Source of the DNA: Sphingobacteriaceae bacterium UBA2059
GTDB lineage: Bacteria; Bacteroidota; Bacteroidia; Sphingobacteriales; Sphingobacteriaceae
NCBI GenBank assembly: GCA_002332615.1
Contig: DDAL01000031.1
Span: forward strand, 169,051 to 191,197
Direction: 5' to 3'
Length of the DNA stretch: 22,147 nt
This document shows, in pieces, positions 7,134 through 15,178 of the stretch; the stretch's first letter is position 1; each line of letters starts with the position of its first letter. The position numbers and the translations under genes are program-made. The notes below the pieces were generated by a model. The model saw nothing but the letters and a program-made list of their open reading frames with translations, made no database searches and was not told the DNA's origin.

Positions 7134-7735
7134 TGCGGCTGATTTTCCTGAAACTGGCTTTCTATGTTTTCCAGATGCATGATCATATCCCTGAGCTTTG
7201 ATTGTTCTCTTTGCGTATAACGTTTCATTATATAGGCGCAGAGCAGGAACCAGATGATACTCAGGACTATGCCTGTAAGCGTTTGCCAAAGAGGTACTAT
7301 GAAGTATATCTCGATAAACAGGAGAGTAAATGCAAGGGCAATAAAGATGCTGTATATGGAGTATATCCGGGTATTCAGGACGTACCTTTTGCGCTGGTAT
7401 TTCTTTAAAAATGAAAGATAATCTCCGGGTTTTTCGAGAAGTTTATCGCTCTTATTCAGATTATGGTAATGCTTTGACTGGAAGACAATGTATGCGATAC
7501 AGCTTACGACAAGAATGATGAAAGCAAGGTGAGTGCTCCAGAGCAAGAAAGTGTTAGCCAGCCATATCAGACATATAACAATGATGACTCCTGACATTGC
7601 AATGCTTTCCAGAAGTAACTTATTGGAAAATAACTTGCTGGATGTTTTAATTTTTTTTATAATATCCTTATAATCAAGCTTCGGTGACGAGGCCTGATTA
7701 CTCCATATGTTTTTTAACGAATCAAAATCTCTCAT
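7130..7735 (-). CDS. Four-helix membrane protein next to an ECF sigma factor, possible regulator
   Basis: A 201-residue protein with a cytoplasmic start MRDFDSLKNIWSNQ, about four membrane helices in two pairs (about residues 42-87 and 122-168), and a charged C-terminal tail. No named domain is recognised. The 14-bp overlap with the end of the sigma factor gene (7722-7735) shows translational coupling. Membrane proteins beginning with a similar D-x-L-K-x-x-W motif often follow ECF sigma genes in Bacteroidota, so an anti-sigma or sigma-linked role is a reasonable inference, but there is no recognisable zinc (ZAS) or FecR motif. Its stop (CTA on the plus strand, 7130-7132) overlaps the DUF4230 stop. 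Confidence 0.75.
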   Translation of the reverse strand: MRDFDSLKNIWSNQASSPKLDYKDIIKKIKTSSKLFSNKLLLESIAMSGVIIVICLIWLANTFLLWSTHLAFIILVVSCIAYIVFQSKHYHNLNKSDKLLEKPGDYLSFLKKYQRKRYVLNTRIYSIYSIFIALAFTLLFIEIYFIVPLWQTLTGIVLSIIWFLLCAYIMKRYTQREQSKLRDMIMHLENIESQFQENQPH

Positions 7736-8219
7736 ACTGATTATAGAGTTCAGTCAGCTTTGTTTTTATACGATGAATTTTAACTCTTAAATTTCCCTCA
7801 GATACTCCAGAAATTTCAGCAATCTCTGAATATGGTACTTCATCTAATACCATTGTTATAATAATTCGCTCGTGCTCTGCCAGCTTCGAAATACACTTAT
7901 ACAGAAGGGCAATGCTTTCGTTCTTATCAGATACTGGTTCTGCATGGCTTTGAACAATTTGTTCACTTAAATCTTCTGTTTTTTGCCTCTTTTTTGTTCT
8001 TAACCAACTAAGGCATGTATTAACAGCTATACGGTAAATCCAGGTAGAAATGAGCGCCTGGCTTCTGAACTTTTCCAGGTTTTGCCATACTTTCATAAAA
8101 GTTTCCTGCGCGAGATCGTTTGCAGAGTCTTCGTCTCCCGTATACCCAAAGCAGAGATGATAAACTTTCCTAGAGTTTTGCCGGAATATCTCTTTAAAAT
8201 ACTCTTCTTTGTTAATCAT
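7722..8219 (-). CDS. ECF-type RNA polymerase sigma factor
   Basis: A 165-residue sigma-70 family protein of the ECF group. Region 2 (about residues 10-78) contains GDEDSANDLAQETFMKVWQN and FRSQALISTWIYRIAVN, which bind core polymerase and the -10 region. Region 4 (about residues 105-160) contains LAEHERIIITMVLDEVPYSE and a helix-turn-helix ending in GNLRVKIHRIKTKL for -35 recognition. No other domain is attached. The ATG is preceded by AGGAAGAG, an unusually clear Shine-Dalgarno-like sequence for this genome. It lies 33 bp after a hypothetical gene and overlaps a membrane protein gene, forming a three-gene unit. The target regulon cannot be told. Confidence 0.93.
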   Translation of the reverse strand: MINKEEYFKEIFRQNSRKVYHLCFGYTGDEDSANDLAQETFMKVWQNLEKFRSQALISTWIYRIAVNTCLSWLRTKKRQKTEDLSEQIVQSHAEPVSDKNESIALLYKCISKLAEHERIIITMVLDEVPYSEIAEISGVSEGNLRVKIHRIKTKLTELYNQYERF

Positions 8220-8252
8220 CTCTTCCTGTAAGATTGGGTTACTGTCAGTTTG

Positions 8253-8759
8253 TTACAATTTTTTAGTTTCTCTTGGACAAGATACCGCATACTTTAACCG
8301 TTCAAACTCTGTTAAATAGTCAAATTGAAGATCTTCATGCAATTTTTGAATCAATGCGCCGGTTTTGTCTAACTGCCGTGTTACTATATTACATACTGAT
8401 TTATGAGACGGGCTTATAGTTGCATTGAGGATCAACTGATTAATGAACCACAAAGAAAGTTCAACTTCTAATTGCTGATTGCGCATGAATTTATTGTATT
8501 TGCTTAATAAGCTGATGATCTTCCGGATGGCTTTTGCTTTCTTGTATTGGTTATCTGGCAGTTGCAGGAAGTGAGTTAAAAGCTCGGTTTTTATATCTTC
8601 AGCAAATCCAGCCTGATCGGAGGCATTAACTAAGAGGTAATTTAAAAATTCCTTGTTTTCTTTTCTTAGCTTCGCAAGGCTTAAACAAATCTCATTTAAC
8701 TGCTGGTTATTTAATTCTTTTAATTCTTTTTTTATGTCTGTTAATCTTTCAAGTTTCAT
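8253..8759 (-). CDS. Hypothetical helical protein upstream of the ECF sigma factor
   Basis: A 168-residue protein, charged and predicted largely alpha-helical, without membrane segments or signal peptide. It starts MKLERLTDIKKELKELNNQQ and has a leucine-rich middle (KAIRKIISLLSKYNKF, LWFINQLI). The opening helix and overall layout loosely recall small DUF6155-type proteins, but I cannot confirm this by eye. Its ATG at 8757-8759 has no in-frame alternative. It is divergent from the symporter operon with 63 bp between starts, and is followed by the sigma gene after 33 bp, so it may share that transcript. No clear promoter box was found for it. Confidence 0.7.
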   Translation of the reverse strand: MKLERLTDIKKELKELNNQQLNEICLSLAKLRKENKEFLNYLLVNASDQAGFAEDIKTELLTHFLQLPDNQYKKAKAIRKIISLLSKYNKFMRNQQLEVELSLWFINQLILNATISPSHKSVCNIVTRQLDKTGALIQKLHEDLQFDYLTEFERLKYAVSCPRETKKL

Positions 8760-8772
8760 GCAAAGACACCTA

Positions 8773-8803
8773 TTTGCATGTAAAGCTAATTCTTTTACTT
8801 TTG
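8773..8803 (+). promoter_or_regulatory. Bacteroidota promoter for the symporter-pncA-lysC-lysA operon
   Basis: TTTG (8773-8776) and TACTTTTG (8796-8803) match both boxes of the Bacteroidota sigma consensus TTTG and TAnnTTTG exactly, with a 19-base spacer. Transcription would start about 8809, leaving a leader of roughly 14 bases, too short for any riboswitch before the ATG at 8823. Confidence 0.75.
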
Positions 8804-8822
8804 TTATAACTTAAATCTACAT

Positions 8823-10193
8823 ATGAAGTTAAAAAACCTCGGCTTTTTCGCGCTTATTACTGTATCAATAGTTGCAATACTTAGCTTTGCAAGCTTCTAT
8901 GGGCTGTTGAATATCAACGGCTCGTACCTCATGATCGCAAGGTGGATTGCGATTGGCTCCCTGATACTTTTTGCAATAAAAAAGCAGTCTTTAACGTTTT
9001 GGATACTTCTATCGATGGTTATTGGCGCTGAAATAGGTAATGATTATCCTGAGATTGCCATGAAGCTGCAGCTTTTAAGTAAGATCTTCCTCAAGATGAT
9101 TAAAACTATAGTTGCCCCTTTGCTATTTGCTACCCTGGTTTTTGGTATAGCCGGTCATTCGAATTTGAAGCAGGTAGGGAGAATGGGATGGAAGTCTCTT
9201 GTTTACTTTGAAGGAATAACGACAATAGCGCTCTTCATAGGCCTTGCAGCGATTAATATTACCAAGGCAGGTGTTGGTGTTAAGAACCCGCCAAACCAAC
9301 ATGAAGAGTTACCCGATGTTCCGCCTCAAACAATTAATGACATCATATTGCATGTGTTTCCGGAAAACTTCGCTAAATCTGTTGCTGAAGGCCAGGTGCT
9401 GCAGGTTGTTGTTTTTAGCGTTTTGTTTGGCATTGCTTTGGCAATGGTTAGAGAGGATAAACGAATTCCGATGCTTAAGTTTACCGAAAGCCTGGCTGAG
9501 GTAATGTTTAAGTTTACCAAGATTGTAATGTATTTTGCTCCTATTGGGGTAGGTGGTGCTATTGCATACACCGTTGGCCATATGGGTCTAGGGATACTTG
9601 TGAATCTTTTTCACCTGCTTATAACGCTGTATCTTTCGTTAATTGTGTTTTTACTTTTTGTTCTTTTACCCATTGCCCTTATGGTGGGGGTACCCATGCG
9701 AAAATTCCTGCAGGCCATAGCGGGCCCTGTTTCTATAGCCTTTGCCACAACAAGCTCTGAAGCTGCCCTGCCCAGAGTTATGGAAAACCTGGAAAAGATG
9801 GGAGTGCCACGTAAGATAGTAGCATTTGTGATGCCTACAGGCTATAGTTTCAACCTCGATGGTACAACCCTTTATTTGTCTTTAGCTTCCATATTTGTAG
9901 CTCAGGCAGCTGGTATAGATCTGAGCTTTTCGCAGCAACTACTCATTGTTTTTACGCTGATGCTTACAAGTAAGGGTGTAGCCGGTGTTCCGAGGGCCTC
10001 CCTGGTTATTTTACTTGGTACCGTGTCTTCATTTGGCTTGCCAACCTGGCCAATATTTATCATCCTTGGCATAGATGAGCTTATGGACATGGGAAGAACA
10101 TCGGTTAATGTAATTGGTAATTGTTTGGCAACGATTGTAATTGCGAAATGGGAAAATGAATTTCATCCTGAACTAGAAAACGAACAGTTATGA
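8823..10193 (+). CDS. Dicarboxylate/acidic amino acid:cation symporter (DAACS family)
   Basis: A 456-residue inner-membrane symporter of the GltP/DctA (SLC1-like) fold. Hairpin 1 has the serine-rich ATTSSEAALPRVMENL (about 308-323), TM7 the cation motif SFNLDGTTLYL (342-352), hairpin 2 TSKGVAGVPRAS (382-393), and TM8 DMGRTSVNVIGN (422-433). Arg425 aligns with the arginine of archaeal GltPh that binds the side-chain carboxylate, so an acidic substrate such as aspartate, glutamate or a C4-dicarboxylate is likely; which one cannot be decided. It is slightly longer than usual, with an extra loop around residues 150-170. It overlaps the next gene by ATGA (10190-10193) and heads an operon with aspartate kinase and lysA, which favours aspartate. 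Confidence 0.92.
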   Translation: MKLKNLGFFALITVSIVAILSFASFYGLLNINGSYLMIARWIAIGSLILFAIKKQSLTFWILLSMVIGAEIGNDYPEIAMKLQLLSKIFLKMIKTIVAPLLFATLVFGIAGHSNLKQVGRMGWKSLVYFEGITTIALFIGLAAINITKAGVGVKNPPNQHEELPDVPPQTINDIILHVFPENFAKSVAEGQVLQVVVFSVLFGIALAMVREDKRIPMLKFTESLAEVMFKFTKIVMYFAPIGVGGAIAYTVGHMGLGILVNLFHLLITLYLSLIVFLLFVLLPIALMVGVPMRKFLQAIAGPVSIAFATTSSEAALPRVMENLEKMGVPRKIVAFVMPTGYSFNLDGTTLYLSLASIFVAQAAGIDLSFSQQLLIVFTLMLTSKGVAGVPRASLVILLGTVSSFGLPTWPIFIILGIDELMDMGRTSVNVIGNCLATIVIAKWENEFHPELENEQL

Positions 10194-10693
10194 GCGATAG
10201 AGGCAAAAAGATATTTCTTGCATTGAGTATTGTTGTTCCATTTATGATCTACTGCGTTTATTATTATGGAAACATGGTAAAAAATGCGCCTTATAAATTT
10301 TCTGAGTTTGAGTCAATAACTTTTAAGTATGGCCTCGGTGATAGCATGGTTAATAAGTATAGCTCAAAAACAATGGAATATCAGTACATCAACGACCGTG
10401 ATTCATTGGTTAGGAAAAAAGTTAAGCTTAGCAAGGATGATCTTCTTTACCTGCACCGGAAGGCTGCAGAGTTGGGTTTCTGGAACTTTCCTTCTACCAT
10501 GGAAGGGGAACCTGTAAGTTCGGGTCAGTCGTCTCCGCATTATTACCTTGAGTATAAATATGCACGAAAGACTAAAAGTGTATACTTCGATTTAAACTAC
10601 AACGGAAACCCTAAATTGAAAGATGCTGTGAGGCAGCTTATAGAAATTGTTAATACTACTATTAATAAAGCTCATTCCAGACAAAACAATTGA
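10190..10693 (+). CDS. Small membrane-anchored hypothetical protein
   Basis: A 167-residue protein with one N-terminal membrane helix (about residues 8-27, after MSDRGKK) and a soluble, probably extracytoplasmic domain rich in Tyr, Lys and Asp. The domain contains KVKLSKDDLLYLHRKAAELG and later YYLEYKYARKTKSVYFDLNY, a pattern of an alpha helix followed by beta strands. It loosely recalls DUF6438-type domains, but no family can be assigned. The start overlaps the symporter stop by four bases (ATGA), and the pncA start lies 2 bases after its TGA, so it is firmly embedded in the operon. It may assist the symporter or be a passenger. Confidence 0.75.
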   Translation: MSDRGKKIFLALSIVVPFMIYCVYYYGNMVKNAPYKFSEFESITFKYGLGDSMVNKYSSKTMEYQYINDRDSLVRKKVKLSKDDLLYLHRKAAELGFWNFPSTMEGEPVSSGQSSPHYYLEYKYARKTKSVYFDLNYNGNPKLKDAVRQLIEIVNTTINKAHSRQNN

Positions 10694-10695
10694 TC

Positions 10696-11304
10696 ATGAA
10701 GGCTCTTATTATTGTCGATATCCAGAATGACTTTCTTGCTGGAGGACCCCTTGCTGTAAAAGGTGGAAATGAGCTAATACCTGTGATCAACCGGATTCAG
10801 GGCTACTTTGATTTGGTAGTTGCGACTCAGGACTGGCATCCTAAAGAGCATGCCAGCTTTGCGGTGAATCATACAAATAAGAAGCTATTTGAACGTACCT
10901 ATATTGAAGGATTTGAACAGGTGTTGTGGCCTGCTCACTGTGTTCAGGGAACTAGTGGTTCGGACTTTTCTTCGCAGCTTGACCAAAGCAGGGTAGAGGT
11001 TGTTTTTAGGAAGGGTACAGACCGGCTCATTGATAGTTACAGTGCTTTTTATGACAATAGGAAGAGGCGCTCTACGGGTCTTTCAGGTTTTTTGAAACAT
11101 AAAAATGCGTCGGAACTCTTTTTTGTCGGTATCGCGGGCGACTATTGTGTTAACTATTCGGTACGCGATGCTCTTGAAGAAGGATTCTCTGTTTCGGTTA
11201 TAGAAGACGCGGTAGCGTCAATTGATGCAGCTTCTTTTTTAGCAATCAAAATGGATTTGGTTGACAGCGGGGTGAAGTTTCTGCGAAGTGATGATTTTTT
11301 ATAA
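10696..11304 (+). CDS. pncA: Nicotinamidase/pyrazinamidase
   Basis: A 202-residue cytoplasmic isochorismatase-fold amidase that converts nicotinamide to nicotinic acid for NAD salvage. The catalytic triad is visible as Asp8 (IIVDIQNDF), Lys106 (FRKGTD) and Cys151 (GIAGDYCVNYSV). Metal ligands are Asp46 and His48 in TQDWHP, His52, and His81 in WPAHCVQGT. The length matches the family. The open frame includes a TTG at 10690, but ATG 10696 (MKALIIVDIQ) is the right start. It follows the hypothetical gene's TGA after 2 bases and precedes aspartate kinase by 8 bases. A link to lysine synthesis is not biochemically obvious. Confidence 0.95.
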   Translation: MKALIIVDIQNDFLAGGPLAVKGGNELIPVINRIQGYFDLVVATQDWHPKEHASFAVNHTNKKLFERTYIEGFEQVLWPAHCVQGTSGSDFSSQLDQSRVEVVFRKGTDRLIDSYSAFYDNRKRRSTGLSGFLKHKNASELFFVGIAGDYCVNYSVRDALEEGFSVSVIEDAVASIDAASFLAIKMDLVDSGVKFLRSDDFL

Positions 11305-11312
11305 TTAATTTA

Positions 11313-12623
11313 ATGAAAGTTTTAAAATTTGGCGGCACCTCGGTGGGTAGTCCAGAGAGGCTTAGGCATTTGATTGAAATTATCAATCCCCTTGAGCCTC
11401 AAATAATTGTGTTGTCGGCAGTCGCAGGCACCACCAATGCTCTGGTGGAAATCAGTAACAAGTATCTTGAAGGAGAAAAGAAGGCCGCTGAAGAGCTTAC
11501 CGGATTGCTTTATGAAAAATATAAAAGATTCGTTTTGGACCTGTTCAAAGGTTCAGAGGGTTTAAAAAAAGGAACTGATTTAATCGATTACCACTTTGAT
11601 TTTATAGCGTCTTTTTCAAATGATATTTTCACTCCTATAGAAGAAAAAATTGTCTTATCTCAAGGGGAGCTGCTATCTACCTCGTTGTTTCATTTTTATC
11701 TTTCTGAGATCGGAGTAAATTCTGCTTTGCTACCTGCACTGGATTTTATGAAGATTGATGAGAATAACGAACCGGTTATTGACCGAATAACGCAGATTCT
11801 TCCGCCTTTGATAAGCCGGCATCCGGATACATCTCTGTTTATAACACAGGGCTATATATGCAGGAATGCTTTTGGTGAGATTGATAACTTACGGCGGGGG
11901 GGGAGTGATTTTACAGCTTCGCTGATCGGCGCGGGAATACATGCGACAGAAATACAGATATGGACAGACATTGATGGCATGCATAACAATGATCCGCGCA
12001 TAGTAAAGGATACTAAGCCCATTGCGCAGCTTTCGTTCGACGAAGCTGCAGAGCTGGCTTACTTTGGTGCAAAGATCTTACATCCGCAAAGTGTATTCCC
12101 TGCTCAAAAATATGGAATACCTGTCAGACTGTTAAACACTTTGGATCCGGTGGCTCCCGGAACTCTGATAACTCATAGCAGTGACAAGGGAGTCATCAAA
12201 TCTGTTGCCGCTAAGGATAATATTACTTCTATAATTATTCACTCGAGCCGTATGCTTCTTGCCTATGGCTTTTTGAGAAAGGTATTTGAGGTATTTGAGC
12301 GGTACAAGACTCCTATTGATATGATAACGACCTCGGAGGTTGCAGTTTCTGTAACTATTGATGATGTGAGATATCTGAGCGAGATTGCGAGTGATCTGGA
12401 GCATTTTGGAGCTGTACAAATTGAAAAAGAACAGACCATAGTTTGTGTGGTAGGCGATTTTTCTCATAGCACTCATGGGTTTACTTCTAGGGTTTTTGAT
12501 TCTCTGAAACATCTTACTGTCAAGATGATATCCTACGGGGCGAGTGATTACAGTGTATCTCTGTTAATCGACTCCAGAGATAAAACGGAAGCTTTAAGAA
12601 GTTTACATAACAGGTTATTTTAG
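11313..12623 (+). CDS. lysC: Aspartate kinase
   Basis: A 436-residue monofunctional aspartokinase, which phosphorylates aspartate with ATP as the first step toward lysine, threonine, methionine and diaminopimelate. The amino-acid kinase domain begins MKVLKFGGTSVGS and contains LSQGELLSTSLF and the aspartate/ATP motif LRRGGSDFTASLIG. The WTDIDGM and ELAYFGAKILHPQS motifs follow. The C-terminal part, from about residue 295, forms ACT domains (TSIIIHSSRMLLAYGF and later QTIVCVVG), the usual site of feedback by lysine or threonine. No homoserine dehydrogenase is fused. A G8 tract (11896-11903) encodes part of the catalytic GGSDF motif. lysA starts 2 bases after its stop. Confidence 0.95.
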   Translation: MKVLKFGGTSVGSPERLRHLIEIINPLEPQIIVLSAVAGTTNALVEISNKYLEGEKKAAEELTGLLYEKYKRFVLDLFKGSEGLKKGTDLIDYHFDFIASFSNDIFTPIEEKIVLSQGELLSTSLFHFYLSEIGVNSALLPALDFMKIDENNEPVIDRITQILPPLISRHPDTSLFITQGYICRNAFGEIDNLRRGGSDFTASLIGAGIHATEIQIWTDIDGMHNNDPRIVKDTKPIAQLSFDEAAELAYFGAKILHPQSVFPAQKYGIPVRLLNTLDPVAPGTLITHSSDKGVIKSVAAKDNITSIIIHSSRMLLAYGFLRKVFEVFERYKTPIDMITTSEVAVSVTIDDVRYLSEIASDLEHFGAVQIEKEQTIVCVVGDFSHSTHGFTSRVFDSLKHLTVKMISYGASDYSVSLLIDSRDKTEALRSLHNRLF

Positions 12624-12625
12624 GG

Positions 12626-13801
12626 ATGTATATGTTTCGTGATGATGTAATCCAAACGTTGAGTTTGGTTAAGACACCTTTTTATTATTATGATCTGCGA
12701 CTGCTTCAAAATACTTTGAATGCTTGCAGGACGGCCTCTGACGTCTACGGTTTTCATGTGCATTATGCGATGAAAGCAAACTTCAATAATAAAGTTTTAG
12801 AAGCTGTAAGAAATTCAGGTCTCGGTGTAGATTGTGTAAGCGGAAATGAAGTAGTTAAAGCGATCGAAATGGGCTTCGAATCTTCAAAAATTGTGTTTGC
12901 CGGCGTAGGAAAGTCGGATGAAGAAATAATTTATGCTCTCAAACACGATATCTCGTGTTTTAATGTCGAGTCTGTTCAGGAAATAGAAGTAATAAATGTA
13001 CTTGCTAAGGGCTTGTCGAAGATTGCGAAGATAGCTATAAGAATCAATCCAAATATAGACGCGCATACACACCACCATATTACCACAGGCTTAGAAGAGA
13101 ATAAATTTGGAATTAACCAATGGGAGCTACCTGAATGTATAAGAGTTATAAGTAAGTCCGAAAACATTTGGCTTGATGGGGTGCATGTACATGTTGGTTC
13201 GCAGATTACAGATATGAATGTCTTCAAAAGCTTGTGTGTTAAGATCAATGAGATCAAAACTTGGCTTGAAGAAAGAGGCTTCAATCTAAAAATCTTAAAC
13301 GTAGGCGGGGGCTTTGGGATTGATTATTATAATCCTGACATGCACTCTATACCTGACTTTGAAAAATACTTTGAAATTTTCGACCAGTATTTAGAAAGGA
13401 AGCCCGGGCAGGATGTTCACTTTGAGCTTGGCAGGGCCTTGGTTGCCCAATGTGGAAGTTTAATCAGCCGTGTTCTGTATGTTAAAAAAGGCATCAAAAA
13501 GCATTTTCTGGTTCTTGATGCTGGAATGACTGAGCTTATGCGACCGGCACTTTACCAAGCCTATCATAAAATCGAAAACTTAAGCTGTAATTCGTCGACC
13601 GCTGATAGCAAATATGATGTTGTTGGTCCCATCTGTGAGACTACAGACTGCTTTGGTAAAGAAGTTGAAATGCCAGAGTCTAAAAGAGGTGACTTGGTTG
13701 CTATCAGATCTGCAGGTGCTTATGGAGAGGTTATGGCATCAAGATATAATTTAAGGCAAACTGTATCCCATATTTACTCTACAGCGTCTCAAGAGCATTG
13801 A
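12626..13801 (+). CDS. lysA: Diaminopimelate decarboxylase
   Basis: A 391-residue PLP enzyme of the alanine-racemase-like fold III group, which decarboxylates meso-diaminopimelate to lysine. The PLP lysine is Lys50 in HYAMKANFN. The phosphate and substrate motifs HVHVGSQITD, NVGGGFGIDY, FELGRALVAQCG, the dimer-site Cys in GPICETTDCF and SAGAYGEVMAS are all present. The length is slightly short but normal for this group. Start ATG 12626 is preferred; a second ATG two codons on (12632) is equally possible. It is the last gene of the operon and its 3' end overlaps cheB on the other strand by 23 bp, with no terminator visible. Confidence 0.95.
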   Translation: MYMFRDDVIQTLSLVKTPFYYYDLRLLQNTLNACRTASDVYGFHVHYAMKANFNNKVLEAVRNSGLGVDCVSGNEVVKAIEMGFESSKIVFAGVGKSDEEIIYALKHDISCFNVESVQEIEVINVLAKGLSKIAKIAIRINPNIDAHTHHHITTGLEENKFGINQWELPECIRVISKSENIWLDGVHVHVGSQITDMNVFKSLCVKINEIKTWLEERGFNLKILNVGGGFGIDYYNPDMHSIPDFEKYFEIFDQYLERKPGQDVHFELGRALVAQCGSLISRVLYVKKGIKKHFLVLDAGMTELMRPALYQAYHKIENLSCNSSTADSKYDVVGPICETTDCFGKEVEMPESKRGDLVAIRSAGAYGEVMASRYNLRQTVSHIYSTASQEH

Positions 13802-14366
13802 TGAATGCGCCCATTTCGTCTGCATTAAGTATATAATCTACCTGTGTAGCGGTAATGGCTTTTGCTGGCATATACGCTACTTCTGCGTCTTCGGGGTTCT
13901 GAACAGCAGTAATGCCTCCGCAGCTTTTTACTGCCTTTATCCCGGCTGTGCCATCTGAGTTTGCTCCGGAAAGAAGGAGTGCAGCAACCTTGTGGCCAAA
14001 CGCATCGGCACCCGTTTCAAAGGTTACGTCAATGCAAGGTCTGGAATAGTTTATTTTTTCTGAGAAGTCTAGTGAGAAGGTGCAATCTTTTTCAATGAGC
14101 AGGTGATAATCTGGAGGGGCTAAATAGATAGTACCTTGTTTAATATCTTCTTTCTCCTCTGCTTCTTTAATGGATAAGCTGGTTTGAGTACTGAGTAATT
14201 GTACCAGAGATGAGTCAAAAGAGCTTTTTCTATGTAACACGATCACGATACATATCTTAATATCTTTCCTTAACTGAGGCAGAGCTTTAAGTAAGACATT
14301 TAAACTCCCTGCGGAACCACCTATAAGTAAAACAGTGATAGGTTCTTTTACGTGATTTTCCTCCAT
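13779..14366 (-). CDS. cheB: CheB-type protein-glutamate methylesterase, catalytic domain only
   Basis: A 195-residue protein consisting of the CheB catalytic domain without the N-terminal receiver found in classical CheB (about 350 residues). The likely catalytic triad is Ser18 (IGGSAGS), His45 (VLHRKSS) and Asp138 (SGANSDGTAG); spacings of 27 and 120 residues agree closely with enteric CheB. The expected reaction is hydrolysis of glutamyl methyl esters or deamidation of glutamines on a signalling protein. With no receiver, control must come in trans, perhaps from the single-domain regulator in the same operon. It overlaps cheR by 19 bp, so the two are translationally coupled, and its 3' end overlaps lysA by 23 bp. 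Confidence 0.92.
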   Translation of the reverse strand: MEENHVKEPITVLLIGGSAGSLNVLLKALPQLRKDIKICIVIVLHRKSSFDSSLVQLLSTQTSLSIKEAEEKEDIKQGTIYLAPPDYHLLIEKDCTFSLDFSEKINYSRPCIDVTFETGADAFGHKVAALLLSGANSDGTAGIKAVKSCGGITAVQNPEDAEVAYMPAKAITATQVDYILNADEMGAFINALETL

Positions 14367-15169
14367 ATCTTTTCCTTATCAAACTGTTTAAAGTTGTTGC
14401 TGATGTTCGAGAACCTTAATGTTTCTCTTGAACCAAGCGCTAAAAAACCTAGTGTATCGAGACTGTCTTCAAATAAGGAAAACACCTTGGACTGAAGATC
14501 TTTATCAAAGTATATAAGAACGTTTCTGCACACGATTAACTGGAATTCATTAAACGAACGATCTGAAACCAGGTTGTGGGTAGAAAAAATGATTTTTTTC
14601 TTTAAGTCTTCGTTAATTTTAACTTTATCGTACTTAGCAGTATAATAGTTAGAGAAATCTTGCGCGCCGCCTGAGTTGATGTAGTTCTCGGAATGAAGCT
14701 TCATGGTACTCAAGGGAAAAATGCCTTTCTTCGCAACTTCTATAGCATTTGGGTTAATATCTGTAGCATAGAGTAGAGACTTATGAATCAGATTTGCTTC
14801 TTTGAGCAAGATTGCCATTGAGTAAGCTTCTTCTCCCGTCGAACAGCCGGCATGCCATATTCTTATTAAAGGATACGTGCCGAGTATGGGTAAAACTGAG
14901 TTTCTCAATGCTTTATAGAAAGAAGGATCTCTGAACATTTCAGTTACAGTCACGGTTATCTGTTCTATAAACCTTCTGAGGTAATCTCTGTCATTACGTA
15001 GCCTGTACCTAAACTCGGCAACGCTTGAAAAACGATCAAGAATGAAAAGACGGTTTATCCTTCGTTTTATAGATGCTTTAGAATATCCGCTGAAGTCATA
15101 TCCTGATACTTCGAACAGATCATTAAGTAGTACTTCTACGTCCTCATCTTTAATTAAAGCCGGTTCCAC
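14348..15169 (-). CDS. cheR: CheR-type protein-glutamate O-methyltransferase
   Basis: A 273-residue S-adenosylmethionine-dependent methyltransferase. The N-terminal helical domain (about 1-80) has SIKRRINRLF and ends in TVTEMFRDPSFYKALR, a form of the CheR TxxFR motif. The SAM-binding motif is IWHAGCSTGEEAYSMAILL (about 104-122), followed by ATDINPNAIE and the CRNVLIYF motif. It is expected to methylate glutamate side chains. The beta-subdomain that binds receptor tail pentapeptides is hard to judge by eye. The start is GTG at 15167-15169, nine bases after the preceding stop; no in-frame ATG occurs before residue 78, so GTG is well supported. No chemoreceptor gene is in the window. Confidence 0.93.
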   Translation of the reverse strand: MEPALIKDEDVEVLLNDLFEVSGYDFSGYSKASIKRRINRLFILDRFSSVAEFRYRLRNDRDYLRRFIEQITVTVTEMFRDPSFYKALRNSVLPILGTYPLIRIWHAGCSTGEEAYSMAILLKEANLIHKSLLYATDINPNAIEVAKKGIFPLSTMKLHSENYINSGGAQDFSNYYTAKYDKVKINEDLKKKIIFSTHNLVSDRSFNEFQLIVCRNVLIYFDKDLQSKVFSLFEDSLDTLGFLALGSRETLRFSNISNNFKQFDKEKIWRKIT

Positions 15170-15178
15170 ACGCGTAAT

